Shown here piece after piece: positions 35,751-44,191 of a stretch of 64,000 bases of DNA. The DNA comes from Terrisporobacter glycolicus ATCC 14880 = DSM 1288 (GTDB lineage: Bacteria > Bacillota > Clostridia > Peptostreptococcales > Peptostreptococcaceae), in NCBI RefSeq assembly GCF_036812735.1, contig NZ_CP117523.1:2604001-2668000 (forward strand). Direction: 5' to 3'. The position numbers were made by a program, and so were the translations under genes. Each line of letters opens with the position of its first letter. The first letter of the stretch is position 1. The notes under the pieces are model-generated. The model was not told the origin of the DNA. It ran no database searches and saw nothing but the letters and a program-made list of their open reading frames with translations.

Positions 35751-37568
35751 TTATAAGCTTTTTAAGCTCTTTTGTATATCTAATATTTTTAAAGTTATAT
35801 TCATAATTTCTAATTCTACCTCTTTCATGGTGTCTTTATCTATTCTATTGTCACTTAAGCTTAATTCTAAATTTTTCTGCTTTTGAAGTAATTCATCAAT
35901 TTCTTTGTGACGCTTATTCCTTTTCACATTTTTAATTATTTCATCAACATTTTTAGAATTATAAGTGCTTATGCTATTTAATGATATATTATCCAAATCC
36001 TTCAAATATTCTTCAGATATGTTTAAACTTTTGATTTTGTCAATAGTTATTTTGTCCAATTCTTTATTTTTAATTATTAGATTAAAAATTTCTTTACTGT
36101 CATTAATTAAGAAATCATTCTCACTAATTTTTAACAATGCAATAAGACGAAGTTCTTTATTTTCCATTAATAGTTTAATAAAGGTTTCTTCTACGAATTT
36201 TTCACCGTTTTCGATATTTTTAATCTTTTCTATTGGTTTTTGTTCAGTTTTTTCAAAATTATTATAATTTTTTTTACTTTTATTAAAATTTTTTCCAAAA
36301 ACTTCTTCTTTCATTGCTTCCAAACTAATATTATATTCTTTACTTACATACTTAATGTAATAATCTTTTTCAACTGGAGATGATAAAGTCTTAATTATTA
36401 ATGCTGCTTCTTTTGCAAATTTTATCAAATGTTCATCTTTATTAAAATCAAATTTTCTTTTTAAGATGTTAATTCGAAATACAATATGAGAAATTGAATT
36501 TTCTATAGCTTTCAAGAAACCTTCTTTTTTGTATTTTTTGATAAAGTCATCTGGATCTTTACAGTCCTTTAAATTCAAGATTTTAACATTTATATTTTGT
36601 CCTCTTAATATATCTATAGCTCTAAGAGTTGCTTTGACTCCTGCATCATCTGAATCATAGGATATTATAGCAGTAGATACATACCTTTTGATTAATTTTC
36701 CTTGTTCATTTGTTAAGGCCGTACCAAGTGTGGCTACTACATTTTCTATTCCATGTTCATATAATGATATTAAGTCCATGTATCCTTCTACTAATATTAA
36801 GGTATCATTGCTTATACTTTTTTTAGCATAATTTAGTCCATATAAGTTAAATCTTTTATTAAATAGTAAAGAGTCAGGTGAATTAAGATATTTGGGCAAT
36901 GAGTTATCAAGCACTCTTCCTCCAAAACCTATAACATTTCCTCTATAATCAAAAATTGGGAACATTACTCTATTTCTAAATCTGTCGTAATATTTATTAC
37001 CATTTTCTTTATGCGTAACTAGTCCACTTTTAACTAAATCTTTTTTTTCATAACCTATTGATAATAAATAATCCATCAGACTATTCCATGAGTCTAGAGA
37101 ATATCCTAACCCAAACTTTTTAATTATTTTATCGCTAAGCCCTCTTCTTCTAAGATAATCATACCCTGTATTTTGGGAATTAATCAAATTTGAAAAATAG
37201 AATCTGGCAGCTTTTAGATGAATATCTTGCATTAGTTTAATGCTTTCCATTTTTGCCTTATCTGCTTCACTTAAATTTGTTTTAAATTCTATTCCATTTT
37301 TTTCTGCTAATAATTTTACAGCCTCTATAAAGTCTAAATTTTCTATTTTCATAACAAAGTTTATAACATCTCCACCTTCACCACATCCAAAACATTTATA
37401 AATTTGTTTTTTCTGATTTACATGAAAAGATCCTGTTTTTTCATTATGAAATGGACATAGGCCACTATAATTACTTCCTGAATTTTTTAAGTTTATGTAC
37501 TGAGATATTACATTTACAATATCACATCTGTTTTTAACTTCATCTATTAAATCTCTCATATTATTCAT
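35751..37568 (-). CDS. dnaG: DNA primase
   Basis: A 605-residue primase that makes RNA primers for replication. The N-terminal zinc domain is seen as CPFHNEKTGSFHV and CFGCGEGGDVINF. The RNA polymerase core carries GRVLDNSLPKYLNSP and the TOPRIM acidic residues (LVEGYMDLISL; SYDSDDAG). The C-terminal DnaB-interacting region is divergent. First gene of dnaG-rpoD, with a good promoter upstream and GAGGGTGA before the ATG. Confidence 0.97.
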   Translation of the reverse strand: MNNMRDLIDEVKNRCDIVNVISQYINLKNSGSNYSGLCPFHNEKTGSFHVNQKKQIYKCFGCGEGGDVINFVMKIENLDFIEAVKLLAEKNGIEFKTNLSEADKAKMESIKLMQDIHLKAARFYFSNLINSQNTGYDYLRRRGLSDKIIKKFGLGYSLDSWNSLMDYLLSIGYEKKDLVKSGLVTHKENGNKYYDRFRNRVMFPIFDYRGNVIGFGGRVLDNSLPKYLNSPDSLLFNKRFNLYGLNYAKKSISNDTLILVEGYMDLISLYEHGIENVVATLGTALTNEQGKLIKRYVSTAIISYDSDDAGVKATLRAIDILRGQNINVKILNLKDCKDPDDFIKKYKKEGFLKAIENSISHIVFRINILKRKFDFNKDEHLIKFAKEAALIIKTLSSPVEKDYYIKYVSKEYNISLEAMKEEVFGKNFNKSKKNYNNFEKTEQKPIEKIKNIENGEKFVEETFIKLLMENKELRLIALLKISENDFLINDSKEIFNLIIKNKELDKITIDKIKSLNISEEYLKDLDNISLNSISTYNSKNVDEIIKNVKRNKRHKEIDELLQKQKNLELSLSDNRIDKDTMKEVELEIMNITLKILDIQKSLKSL

Positions 37569-37604
37569 ATTTTCACCCTCTGGTGTATTATTCGTAACAT
37601 TTCT

Positions 37605-37632
37605 ATTTTACATTAAATTTTTCATTTGTCAA
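37605..37632 (-). promoter_or_regulatory. Sigma-A promoter of dnaG-rpoD
   Basis: Minus strand TTGACA (37627-37632), 16-bp spacer, TAAAAT (37605-37610), 37 bp upstream of the dnaG ATG. Confidence 0.7.
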
Positions 37633-37911
37633 ATACTATTATACATAATTCGACTTTTTTTGTTAATACCCTTCTTTTTTTTATTACTTTTTATAACTTT
37701 TTTCAAGAATATATATTTTTATTTTCACACCTTAATTTCTTTCATTTGTCGAATTGCACTATAAAATATGTTTTTTTCAAATATTTCAATTCATGTTTTA
37801 TAATGTTTTGTTTATTTAATAAATTTATATTCTTTCTCCTTGACAATTTTAATTATTTTGGATTCGATATTTATAGTATTAAAATAAATCTAAAAATTAT
37901 GTGATTTTATT
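37633..37911. other. Intergenic AT-rich stretch upstream of dnaG
   Basis: Together with its flanks a ~390-bp gap between dnaG and the mini radical SAM gene. It holds the dnaG promoter at one end and a terminator at the other; the rest is homopolymer-rich. A TTGACA on the plus strand near 37839 has no well-placed -10. I see no gene here. Confidence 0.5.
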
Positions 37912-37955
37912 AAAAATAAAAGCATTTGATTATAAATCAAATGCTTTTATTTTTA
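37912..37955 (-). terminator. Intrinsic terminator after the mini radical SAM gene
   Basis: Nineteen-base arms, AAAATAAAAGCATTTGATT and its complement, around ATAA. Strong, and U-rich on both strands. Confidence 0.85.
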
Positions 37956-37959
37956 ATAT

Positions 37960-38559
37960 TCACTTTTCAAATGTATAATTTTCAAATTCCTCAAAGTTAT
38001 TTAATATTCTACCTTCTTCATTAATAAATATATGTGTCAAATTGAAACTCATTTCTTTATTTACAGTAGATTTTATTACATTCATATTTCCTTTTAAATA
38101 TTTTTTAAAATCTTTATATAAATCATCATCAATGTAATAAATATATACATTTTTAAACTTTTCAAACTTTTTTAATATATGCTTATAGTTTCTATATTCA
38201 AATGCTGTAAGTATGATATTTCCCTCATAAGATAGAGTTTCTGGTATATCCATTAATCCTGTAGTTACTATATTAACCTCTAATCTTTTTTCTAACGCAA
38301 AATTTACTATTTCATCTAAATCTTCATAGAAAAACGGATCTCCACCTGTAAAATATACCTTTTTTATGCCCAAATTACATAATGAATCTATTATTCCTAT
38401 CCAGCTACTACAAATTAGTTCTTTTTCTATATTATTATATGGAGTACATAAGCATAAGTAATTTAAATATTTTCCACAATTTTTGCATCCTCCGCTACAT
38501 ATATTATTTAACTTAATATGAGCTGTTAAAGTATCTTTCTCATTTAAATATAAATACAT
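37960..38559 (-). CDS. Mini radical SAM protein linked to the copper-less oxidase
   Basis: Only 199 residues. The radical SAM cluster motif CxxxCxxC is C21, C25, C28 (NICSGGCKNCGKY), followed by another CLC pair at 36-38. The SAM-contacting GGDPF motif (KVYFTGGDPFFYEDL) is clear and the first half of the barrel is normal; the second half is short. There is no SPASM or other auxiliary domain. It resembles organic-radical activases and QueE-like short enzymes in size, but not in sequence signatures that I can name. It begins 29 bp after the multicopper-oxidase-like gene, so both are probably co-transcribed and the oxidase-like protein may be its substrate or partner (inference). Confidence 0.75.
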   Translation of the reverse strand: MYLYLNEKDTLTAHIKLNNICSGGCKNCGKYLNYLCLCTPYNNIEKELICSSWIGIIDSLCNLGIKKVYFTGGDPFFYEDLDEIVNFALEKRLEVNIVTTGLMDIPETLSYEGNIILTAFEYRNYKHILKKFEKFKNVYIYYIDDDLYKDFKKYLKGNMNVIKSTVNKEMSFNLTHIFINEEGRILNNFEEFENYTFEK

Positions 38560-38588
38560 ATAACCTCCTATTTAATCACATGTATATT

Positions 38589-40295
38589 TTATTCTTCTGA
38601 AAGAACAAGTTGTGGCCTAACTAAATAATTATCTTTTTGTTCTAGAATTTGAGAACTTATAATATATTCTGGTCCATCACTTGTATTAAATGAAAAATAA
38701 TTTTCACCTATATTAACTTCATTCATTATATAAGTTGGTGCATATCTAATAATTATTCTAGTGATATATGATGGAGGACAATGTAAGGTATCTTTAAACC
38801 CTCTTTCATATTTTTCAGGCAATATAACTGAACCTTCATATAAATCATCTAAATCCATAGGTTTTAATACTTTATTTTTTTCATATTTTTCTTTGCATTT
38901 ATCTTTATTAACTTTTTGTCTTTCAACAATTTGAAAATTAGCTAAATGTATGTGTAAGCATACATTATCATCACATAGGTTTATAAATTCCCATAAAAAA
39001 GTTGAACCAACTTTGACTATAATATCTGGAGGGTTTGTATATATGTCATTATTTATAAAATATCCATCTTTGCATTCTCCCTTTTTTCGTTCATAAAAAA
39101 AAGTTGAAATTTTATTAGAGTTAATTTTCATAGGAGGATATTTGATAAAATTTTGTGGCAAATTATACTCTATTTTTTTACTAATTTTTGTAATAGTAAA
39201 TTTCATAATATCTTGGCATTCATCTACAGATAATAAGTTTTTCATTATAACCGTATCATTTTTTTTATATTTAGAAAAATCTATAAGCAAGTCAATCCTT
39301 TCTCCTGGATATAATACAAAATTTAATAATTCTTGTGGTTTATCAATATATCCACCATCACTTCCTATTTGGATCATCTTGCTATTATCAGACAAAGCTA
39401 TCTTATAGGGCCTACTATTAGAACTATTTAGTATATTAAATCTGTACAATTGGTTTTTAACATCTAAATTAGGCCATACTTTACCATTAACTAAAATCGT
39501 TTCACCATAAAATTTTGATTTCCAATAAGGATGACTTAAATTAGTTTTTTCATCTTCATAATAAAGAGAACCATCTTCATAAAATGACTTATCTTGAATA
39601 ATTAATGGAATATGATACTCATCCTTTGGTAAGTTATGCTTTTGGTCTTTTATAAAATATAAACCACACAATCCTGAGTAAACTGAATATCTTGATACTC
39701 CCGGACTTTGTTCATAGTACCAAAGCATAGCACTACTTTGCTTATTTGTATATTTATAATAATTGGTGGAATAAGTTGGTCCCTTAATCCCTGTTGCTGT
39801 ATACCAAGCTTTAGGGTGACCATCGTAAATTGGAGGTGCACACATTCCATGAACATGCATGACTAAAGTAGGAGGCCACTGGCCTTCTTTAGAATCATCC
39901 TCTAAATCATTAGATATTATATTATTAGGGTTAGACCAAGCAAGTGTCTTATCAATTTTAAACATGTATTCTCCTAATATTTTATTATTCCATTGTATAT
40001 TTGTACTAACATCTCTATCCACTTCAAACGTAGGTCCTGGTGAATGCTTCACATATTTAATACCTTTGTTATTTTCATCTTTGCAAAGCCCCCCAAACCC
40101 CCATACCTTTGTTTTATTAAAGCCTTCTGGTAATATTTGTTGATAAAATTCGCATGCATCTACACTATAGTGTTGATTTATCTTATCTTCTCTTTTATAA
40201 AAAGATGGTACAAAAACAGGTAGTTTATTTAATTTATTTTTGAATTTAGGAATAAAGGATGGATTTAATTTCTTCATAAATATACTATTTTTCAC
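38589..40295 (-). CDS. Multicopper-oxidase-fold (CotA-like) protein lacking most copper ligands
   Basis: A 568-residue three-cupredoxin protein alignable with the spore laccase CotA. The first ligand pair is kept (H147, H149 in MHVHG), as is the HIH pair H448/H450. Others are gone. CotA WYHDHA reads WYYEQS here (Y194, Q196). The type 1 histidine is V445. The final HCHILEH is SSQILEQ (S547, S548, Q549, Q553), and the axial Met position is L558. Thus the type 1 site and most of the trinuclear centre are missing while the surrounding fold motifs (DGHPKAW, VYSGLCGLYFI, LYPGERIDLLIDF) persist. No signal peptide. A structural coat or binding role is more likely than oxidase activity. First gene of a two-gene unit with the radical SAM gene. 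Confidence 0.85.
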   Translation of the reverse strand: MKNSIFMKKLNPSFIPKFKNKLNKLPVFVPSFYKREDKINQHYSVDACEFYQQILPEGFNKTKVWGFGGLCKDENNKGIKYVKHSPGPTFEVDRDVSTNIQWNNKILGEYMFKIDKTLAWSNPNNIISNDLEDDSKEGQWPPTLVMHVHGMCAPPIYDGHPKAWYTATGIKGPTYSTNYYKYTNKQSSAMLWYYEQSPGVSRYSVYSGLCGLYFIKDQKHNLPKDEYHIPLIIQDKSFYEDGSLYYEDEKTNLSHPYWKSKFYGETILVNGKVWPNLDVKNQLYRFNILNSSNSRPYKIALSDNSKMIQIGSDGGYIDKPQELLNFVLYPGERIDLLIDFSKYKKNDTVIMKNLLSVDECQDIMKFTITKISKKIEYNLPQNFIKYPPMKINSNKISTFFYERKKGECKDGYFINNDIYTNPPDIIVKVGSTFLWEFINLCDDNVCLHIHLANFQIVERQKVNKDKCKEKYEKNKVLKPMDLDDLYEGSVILPEKYERGFKDTLHCPPSYITRIIIRYAPTYIMNEVNIGENYFSFNTSDGPEYIISSQILEQKDNYLVRPQLVLSEE

Positions 40296-40378
40296 CTACC
40301 TTTTAATGTTCTATATAAAAAGAATTATTATAATTAAATATATGTTTTTTATTTTTTTTAATTCCTCATATGTACATA

Positions 40379-40421
40379 AGAAAAACTCTCATGAAAGTAC
40401 TTATTTACTATCATGAGAGTA
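40379..40421 (-). terminator. Intrinsic terminator after the cysteine-rich protein gene
   Basis: Arms ACTCTCATGA and TCATGAGAGT, with a U tract on the minus strand. It separates the cysteine-rich gene from the oxidase-like gene. Confidence 0.8.
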
Positions 40422-40480
40422 CATATTCGTTACTGTAAAAATTAAATTTTTAAATTTTTTAGTGATTAAATCACTCTATA

Positions 40481-40897
40481 TTATTTACATTTACAACGCT
40501 TCATCTTATTAAGGCAATTATGGCTACAAGTTTTTTTCTTATGACAACTCTCATTTACAAAATTAACATTAAATTTAATTGTATTTTTCTTGTCTAAGCG
40601 ACAACACTCTCTTTCACAGCAGCAATTCCCCTTAAAATCGCATATACATTCAAAGCAGTGTCCACATTTACATTCAAAAACAAATCTACAACCCCTCTTG
40701 CTTTTCTGGAAAAGAATCATATTGCAAAAGCATCCACATTTGCAACAACGTCTAAATTTACGACAGCGCTTACACATACATGATCTTTCACATAGCTGAT
40801 CACAATGATGGTTTTCATGATGACATTTTTTTTCACAATGGCAATGTTCTTTATAGCTTTTGCCTTTACAACAACTTTTACGCTTGTCCTTATCCAT
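40481..40897 (-). CDS. Cysteine-rich small protein (31 Cys in 138 residues)
   Basis: From the ATG at 40897, which is 8-9 nt after GAGGGG; an upstream in-frame GTG overlaps that signal. I count 31 cysteines and about 9 histidines, in CxC, CC and CxxC patterns (CKRCRKFRRCCKCGCFC; CFECICDFKGNCCC), mixed with Lys and Arg. The composition suits a metal-binding or disulfide-crosslinked spore coat or exosporium protein, though no family is recognised. There is no signal peptide. It reads toward the copper-less oxidase, but a terminator lies between them. Confidence 0.65.
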   Translation of the reverse strand: MDKDKRKSCCKGKSYKEHCHCEKKCHHENHHCDQLCERSCMCKRCRKFRRCCKCGCFCNMILFQKSKRGCRFVFECKCGHCFECICDFKGNCCCERECCRLDKKNTIKFNVNFVNESCHKKKTCSHNCLNKMKRCKCK

Positions 40898-41012
40898 ATA
40901 TTCCACCCCTCTCTAAGGATTATTTTTTAGCTTATCCTTGATATACTATATGTTAAGTTTAAAAAACTTGTTACTACATGTAATATAATTAATTATTTTT
41001 ATATTTAAAGTC

Positions 41013-41040
41013 AAAAAAAGGAGCTAAATGCTCCTTTTTA
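41013..41040 (-). terminator. Intrinsic terminator of the 41-kb small gene
   Basis: Arms AAAAAGGAGC and GCTCCTTTTT, about 50 bp past the stop of the 86-residue protein gene. Confidence 0.85.
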
Positions 41041-41086
41041 ATATTTTCATTTTATTTTGTTGATAATTTTCTCTCTTTAATTTTTC

Positions 41087-41347
41087 TTATCTGCACTTAG
41101 TTAATCCATTTATTTTTGTTATATAAGCAATATCTTTACTTAATCTAATAAGACTTGTAAGGTAATATGAATCCGTACTCCTTGGTACCTTTTTCCTTAT
41201 AACTAAATCAATGGCAGTTTTTGCACTGTCAAAACACCTAAGGTGAGTATGACCATCTTTAAATGTTTTTTTAGTGTTATAAGCAATATAACCATTTTTC
41301 ACTTGAAAAATGATAAATTCTCTTTTTTCATACACTTTATTATACAT
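41087..41347 (-). CDS. Small conserved-looking hypothetical protein
   Basis: An 86-residue protein with no recognised domain. It is rich in Lys and Tyr (FIIFQVKNGYIAYNTKKTFKDGHTHL), with a later helix (SAKTAIDLVIRKKV), and suggests a compact cytoplasmic fold. Normal codon use and a terminator of its own support it as real. It lies 45 bp downstream of the deacetylase gene and could be co-transcribed with it. Confidence 0.55.
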   Translation of the reverse strand: MYNKVYEKREFIIFQVKNGYIAYNTKKTFKDGHTHLRCFDSAKTAIDLVIRKKVPRSTDSYYLTSLIRLSKDIAYITKINGLTKCR

Positions 41348-41391
41348 TTAACCAAATCCTTTTAGTTATTGTAATTATATCTCATTAAATT

Positions 41392-42090
41392 TTATTTATT
41401 AATTAGCTCTGATACAGTAACAAATTTGTATCCTTTTTTCATCATCTCAGGAATTATTCTATCTAACGCTTTTACAGTGTTTTCTGTTGCATAATCATGA
41501 AGCAAAATTATGTCTCCATTTTGAGCTTTATTTATTATAATATTAGAAATTTGTGATGAAGGTGGATTTTTCCAATCTTTAGCATCGATAGTAGTCCAAA
41601 GTATTATTTTATACCCACATTCTTTTGCTATTTCCCCCAACTTATCCTTACTATAACTTCCATATGGAGGCCTAAATAAAGTCGGTTTTTTTCCTGTTAG
41701 TTTAACTAACGTATCCTCACATTCTTTTATTTCTTTCTTTATATCTTCACTACTTAAGTTACTAATGTCAGGATGAGTAAAGGTATGATTACCTATTTCA
41801 TGTCCTTCTTTAGCTGCTCTTATTAATGGTTCGCTATACCAATTAGCATGCTTTCCTACCACAAAGAAAGTTCCTTTAACATTATACTTATTTAGCACAT
41901 CTAAAACTTCATGAGTTTCTTTTGGATGCGGCCCATCGTCAAAGGTTAATGCTATTATTTTTTCTTCTCGTGAACCATTTTTAAAAAATATATCGTTATT
42001 TTGTACTAATGAAGATACCTCATAATAATTAGGAATTATAATAAACAAGGTTATCATAAATAATAAAATGCTTTTAACTTTAGATGTCAT
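41392..42090 (-). CDS. Polysaccharide deacetylase (NodB domain), exported
   Basis: A 232-residue enzyme with an N-terminal signal or anchor helix (KSILLFMITLFIIIP) and a NodB catalytic domain: motif 1 ALTFDDGPHP with the Asp pair, motif 2 HTFTHPDIS (metal His-x-x-x-His), motif 3 LFRPPYGSYS, and late motifs LWTTIDAKDW and DIILLHD. It should remove acetyl groups from peptidoglycan or another surface glycan, using Zn2+. It ends 45 bp before the small gene and starts 25 bp after the CAP-domain gene, forming an apparent cell-surface operon. Confidence 0.9.
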   Translation of the reverse strand: MTSKVKSILLFMITLFIIIPNYYEVSSLVQNNDIFFKNGSREEKIIALTFDDGPHPKETHEVLDVLNKYNVKGTFFVVGKHANWYSEPLIRAAKEGHEIGNHTFTHPDISNLSSEDIKKEIKECEDTLVKLTGKKPTLFRPPYGSYSKDKLGEIAKECGYKIILWTTIDAKDWKNPPSSQISNIIINKAQNGDIILLHDYATENTVKALDRIIPEMMKKGYKFVTVSELINK

Positions 42091-42114
42091 TATAGTCTTA
42101 CTTCCTTCCTTGTA

Positions 42115-43113
42115 TTAACCAAAAAAGTTTTCTGTGTAGTAAGTTTTATATTTACCTCCAAATACAACTCCTACACCGATATATTTATAATTCCCCAAAA
42201 TATTTTTTCTATGACCATCTGAATTCATCCATCCATTATGAACAAATATTGCACTTGTTTGGCCAACTGCAATATTTTCTCCTGCGCTTAAATAATTAAT
42301 TCCTTCTTTTTCCATTCTATCAAATGGAGTTTCATTTTTTAAATTTACATGATCAAAAAAATCATTATTTTTCATATCTTCACTATGTTTTATAGCACAT
42401 ATAGTTGTTTTTTCATCATAAGATAATCCATTTAAATTATATTTATATCGTGTACTATTTACTAAGTCTATTATTTGATACATAAAACTTTTTTCAATAT
42501 CCTTATCTTGTGGAGCATATATATTTTTCATTTCATCTTCACAAGATTTTTCAATTATTTGATAAGCACAAATTTTATTTTTATTAAACTTGTCATAGAA
42601 CGCTGTAATATATTTTTTATTTTTATATATGACGCTATACTCATCATTAGAAGATATCTCATATTTTATATTTCCTTTGTTTTTATACTTTAACGCTTGG
42701 TAATTTTCTTTTATATATTTTATATCTTTATTAATATAAATCCCTTCGTTTTCACAAGAATCAATATTATTTGTAAATAAAGCTACTACTTTATTATTCT
42801 TTATTCCTACCATAACAAAATTTTCTTTATAAGCATTGTACACATACCAATTAAAGTTATACTCACTTTTGTCTATTCTATTCGGTTTATTTATTCTTTT
42901 TATAACAGAGTCTTTTGAATCACCTATTTTAATTTTTTTAAAGTTATATACTTTTTTTGTATTAGTTTCTTTATTATCATCTTTTTCAATTCTTATTTCT
43001 GAGTCTTTTTTCAAAAATTTTTCTTGTATTGCATTTCTAACTTCCATAAAATAACCTGCATTATAAAAAAACACCAGAAATATCACCAGAAATATAGATA
43101 TTATTTTCTTCAA
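42115..43113 (-). CDS. CAP-domain (YkwD-like) extracellular protein
   Basis: A 332-residue exported protein. An N-terminal hydrophobic segment (SIFLVIFLVFFYNAGYF) is followed by a region similar to the CAP-associated N-terminal domain (~50-185: IKIGDSKDSVIKRINKPNRID). The C-terminal CAP/SCP domain (~205-332) has the conserved motifs CAIKHSEDMKNNDFFDHV, GENIAVGQ and GWMNSDGHRKNILGNYKYIGVG. Clostridial relatives occur among sporulation and wall proteins, with no agreed enzymatic activity. Probably co-transcribed with the deacetylase. Confidence 0.88.
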   Translation of the reverse strand: MKKIISIFLVIFLVFFYNAGYFMEVRNAIQEKFLKKDSEIRIEKDDNKETNTKKVYNFKKIKIGDSKDSVIKRINKPNRIDKSEYNFNWYVYNAYKENFVMVGIKNNKVVALFTNNIDSCENEGIYINKDIKYIKENYQALKYKNKGNIKYEISSNDEYSVIYKNKKYITAFYDKFNKNKICAYQIIEKSCEDEMKNIYAPQDKDIEKSFMYQIIDLVNSTRYKYNLNGLSYDEKTTICAIKHSEDMKNNDFFDHVNLKNETPFDRMEKEGINYLSAGENIAVGQTSAIFVHNGWMNSDGHRKNILGNYKYIGVGVVFGGKYKTYYTENFFG

Positions 43114-43162
43114 AATATCACCCTTTCAAATCGAAGTGAAATAAAAACAAATTCACTAGTAT

Positions 43163-43191
43163 TAAAAAAGCTTTATCCTAAGATAAAGCTA
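43163..43191 (-). terminator. Intrinsic terminator after the MORN-repeat gene
   Basis: Stem AGCTTTATC / GATAAAGCT with a U run on the minus strand. The hairpin begins at the stop codon. Confidence 0.85.
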
Positions 43192-43998
43192 TAATTTAAC
43201 ACAAAATAATTCGTCTAAACTCCTTCCAAAAACAGATGGTTTATCGAATTTCCATGTTCCATCATAAATTAATTCTCCATTTAAATAAAAAGTACCTTGT
43301 CCATGTTTTTTACCATGCATGAATTCCCCCTCATATCTTTTACCTTCACTCCAAATATAAGTTCCAAATCCATGTATTAGATTATTTTTCCACTGTCCCT
43401 CATAAATAATGTTTCCATCACAATCAAAACATTGGCCTTCTCCATCCATTTTTCCTTCTTTAAACTCTCCATTATATTTTACGCTATCACTCCACGTAAA
43501 TATTCCTGTTCCATGTTTTTTACCATCTTTCCATTCACCTATGTATTCATCTCCATTTGAATAACTCATTTGGCCTATTCCATTCATTAAGTCGCCCTTG
43601 AATTTTCCTAAATAAAGGTTGCCATTTTCAAATTTGCATTCACCAATACCTTCTCTTAAGTTATTTTCAAATTCACCTAAATATTCCATGATAACTTTAC
43701 CATCATTATTCATTACATAATAGCCCCTACCATGTAATTCATTTTTCTGTATTTTTCCTATGTATTTATCTCCATTTGAAAAATAGTAAATCTTATCCTT
43801 GCTACATGAAAATTCGTCTTCTTCATTTAATTCCTCTTTTTCCACTAAAGACATTTCTTCCTCAGTTGCTATAGCTTGTTTTTTTTCTGCTTTTCTTTTC
43901 ATACTTTCAACTGATCTAATCGTTTTTTTGTAGATATTAATCTCTCTTAAGTAATCCTTATATATATTAACAAAATCTTTTGATATACTCATCCTCAT
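43189..43998 (-). CDS. MORN-repeat protein
   Basis: A 269-residue cytoplasmic protein. After a charged N-terminal part (1-80) there are about eight MORN repeats of ~23 residues (YIGEWKDGKKHGTGIFTW; YEGEFMHGKKHGQGTFYL). These form an elongated beta-sheet rod used for membrane-lipid binding or protein contacts. No enzymatic domain. It stands in its own transcription unit near other repeat proteins (WG, TPR). The function is unknown. Confidence 0.85.
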   Translation of the reverse strand: MRMSISKDFVNIYKDYLREINIYKKTIRSVESMKRKAEKKQAIATEEEMSLVEKEELNEEDEFSCSKDKIYYFSNGDKYIGKIQKNELHGRGYYVMNNDGKVIMEYLGEFENNLREGIGECKFENGNLYLGKFKGDLMNGIGQMSYSNGDEYIGEWKDGKKHGTGIFTWSDSVKYNGEFKEGKMDGEGQCFDCDGNIIYEGQWKNNLIHGFGTYIWSEGKRYEGEFMHGKKHGQGTFYLNGELIYDGTWKFDKPSVFGRSLDELFCVKL

Positions 43999-44164
43999 CC
44001 CCCATTTTCTCTATGGTATTTCATATATATTATTATAAAGTAATAGAAATTTTTTTTCCACACTTACTTAATTTTATAATTGTGTATATATTCATTTTAT
44101 TAATCTTTTGAAGATTATAATATAAACTACATATGAAAATACTTATTTGTATTTTAAATTAATA

Positions 44165-44188
44165 AAAGCCAGAGCATAGTCTGGCTTT
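44165..44188 (-). terminator. Intrinsic terminator after the YitT-family gene
   Basis: Arms AAAGCCAGA and TCTGGCTTT with a moderately U-rich tail, beginning 3 bp past the stop. Confidence 0.7.
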
Positions 44189-44191
44189 ACT

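Noticed and set aside
37820-37955. Small RNA on the plus strand from TTGACA near 37839 to the hairpin at 37.9 kb
   Set aside because: No -10 at a usable distance. The hairpin is explained as the terminator of the minus-strand gene.
38589-40295. Active laccase or CotA
   Set aside because: All type 1 copper ligands and several trinuclear ones are replaced.
38589-40897. One operon of cysteine-rich protein, oxidase-like protein and radical SAM protein
   Set aside because: A good terminator at 40379-40421 separates the first gene. Only the last two are likely to be co-transcribed.
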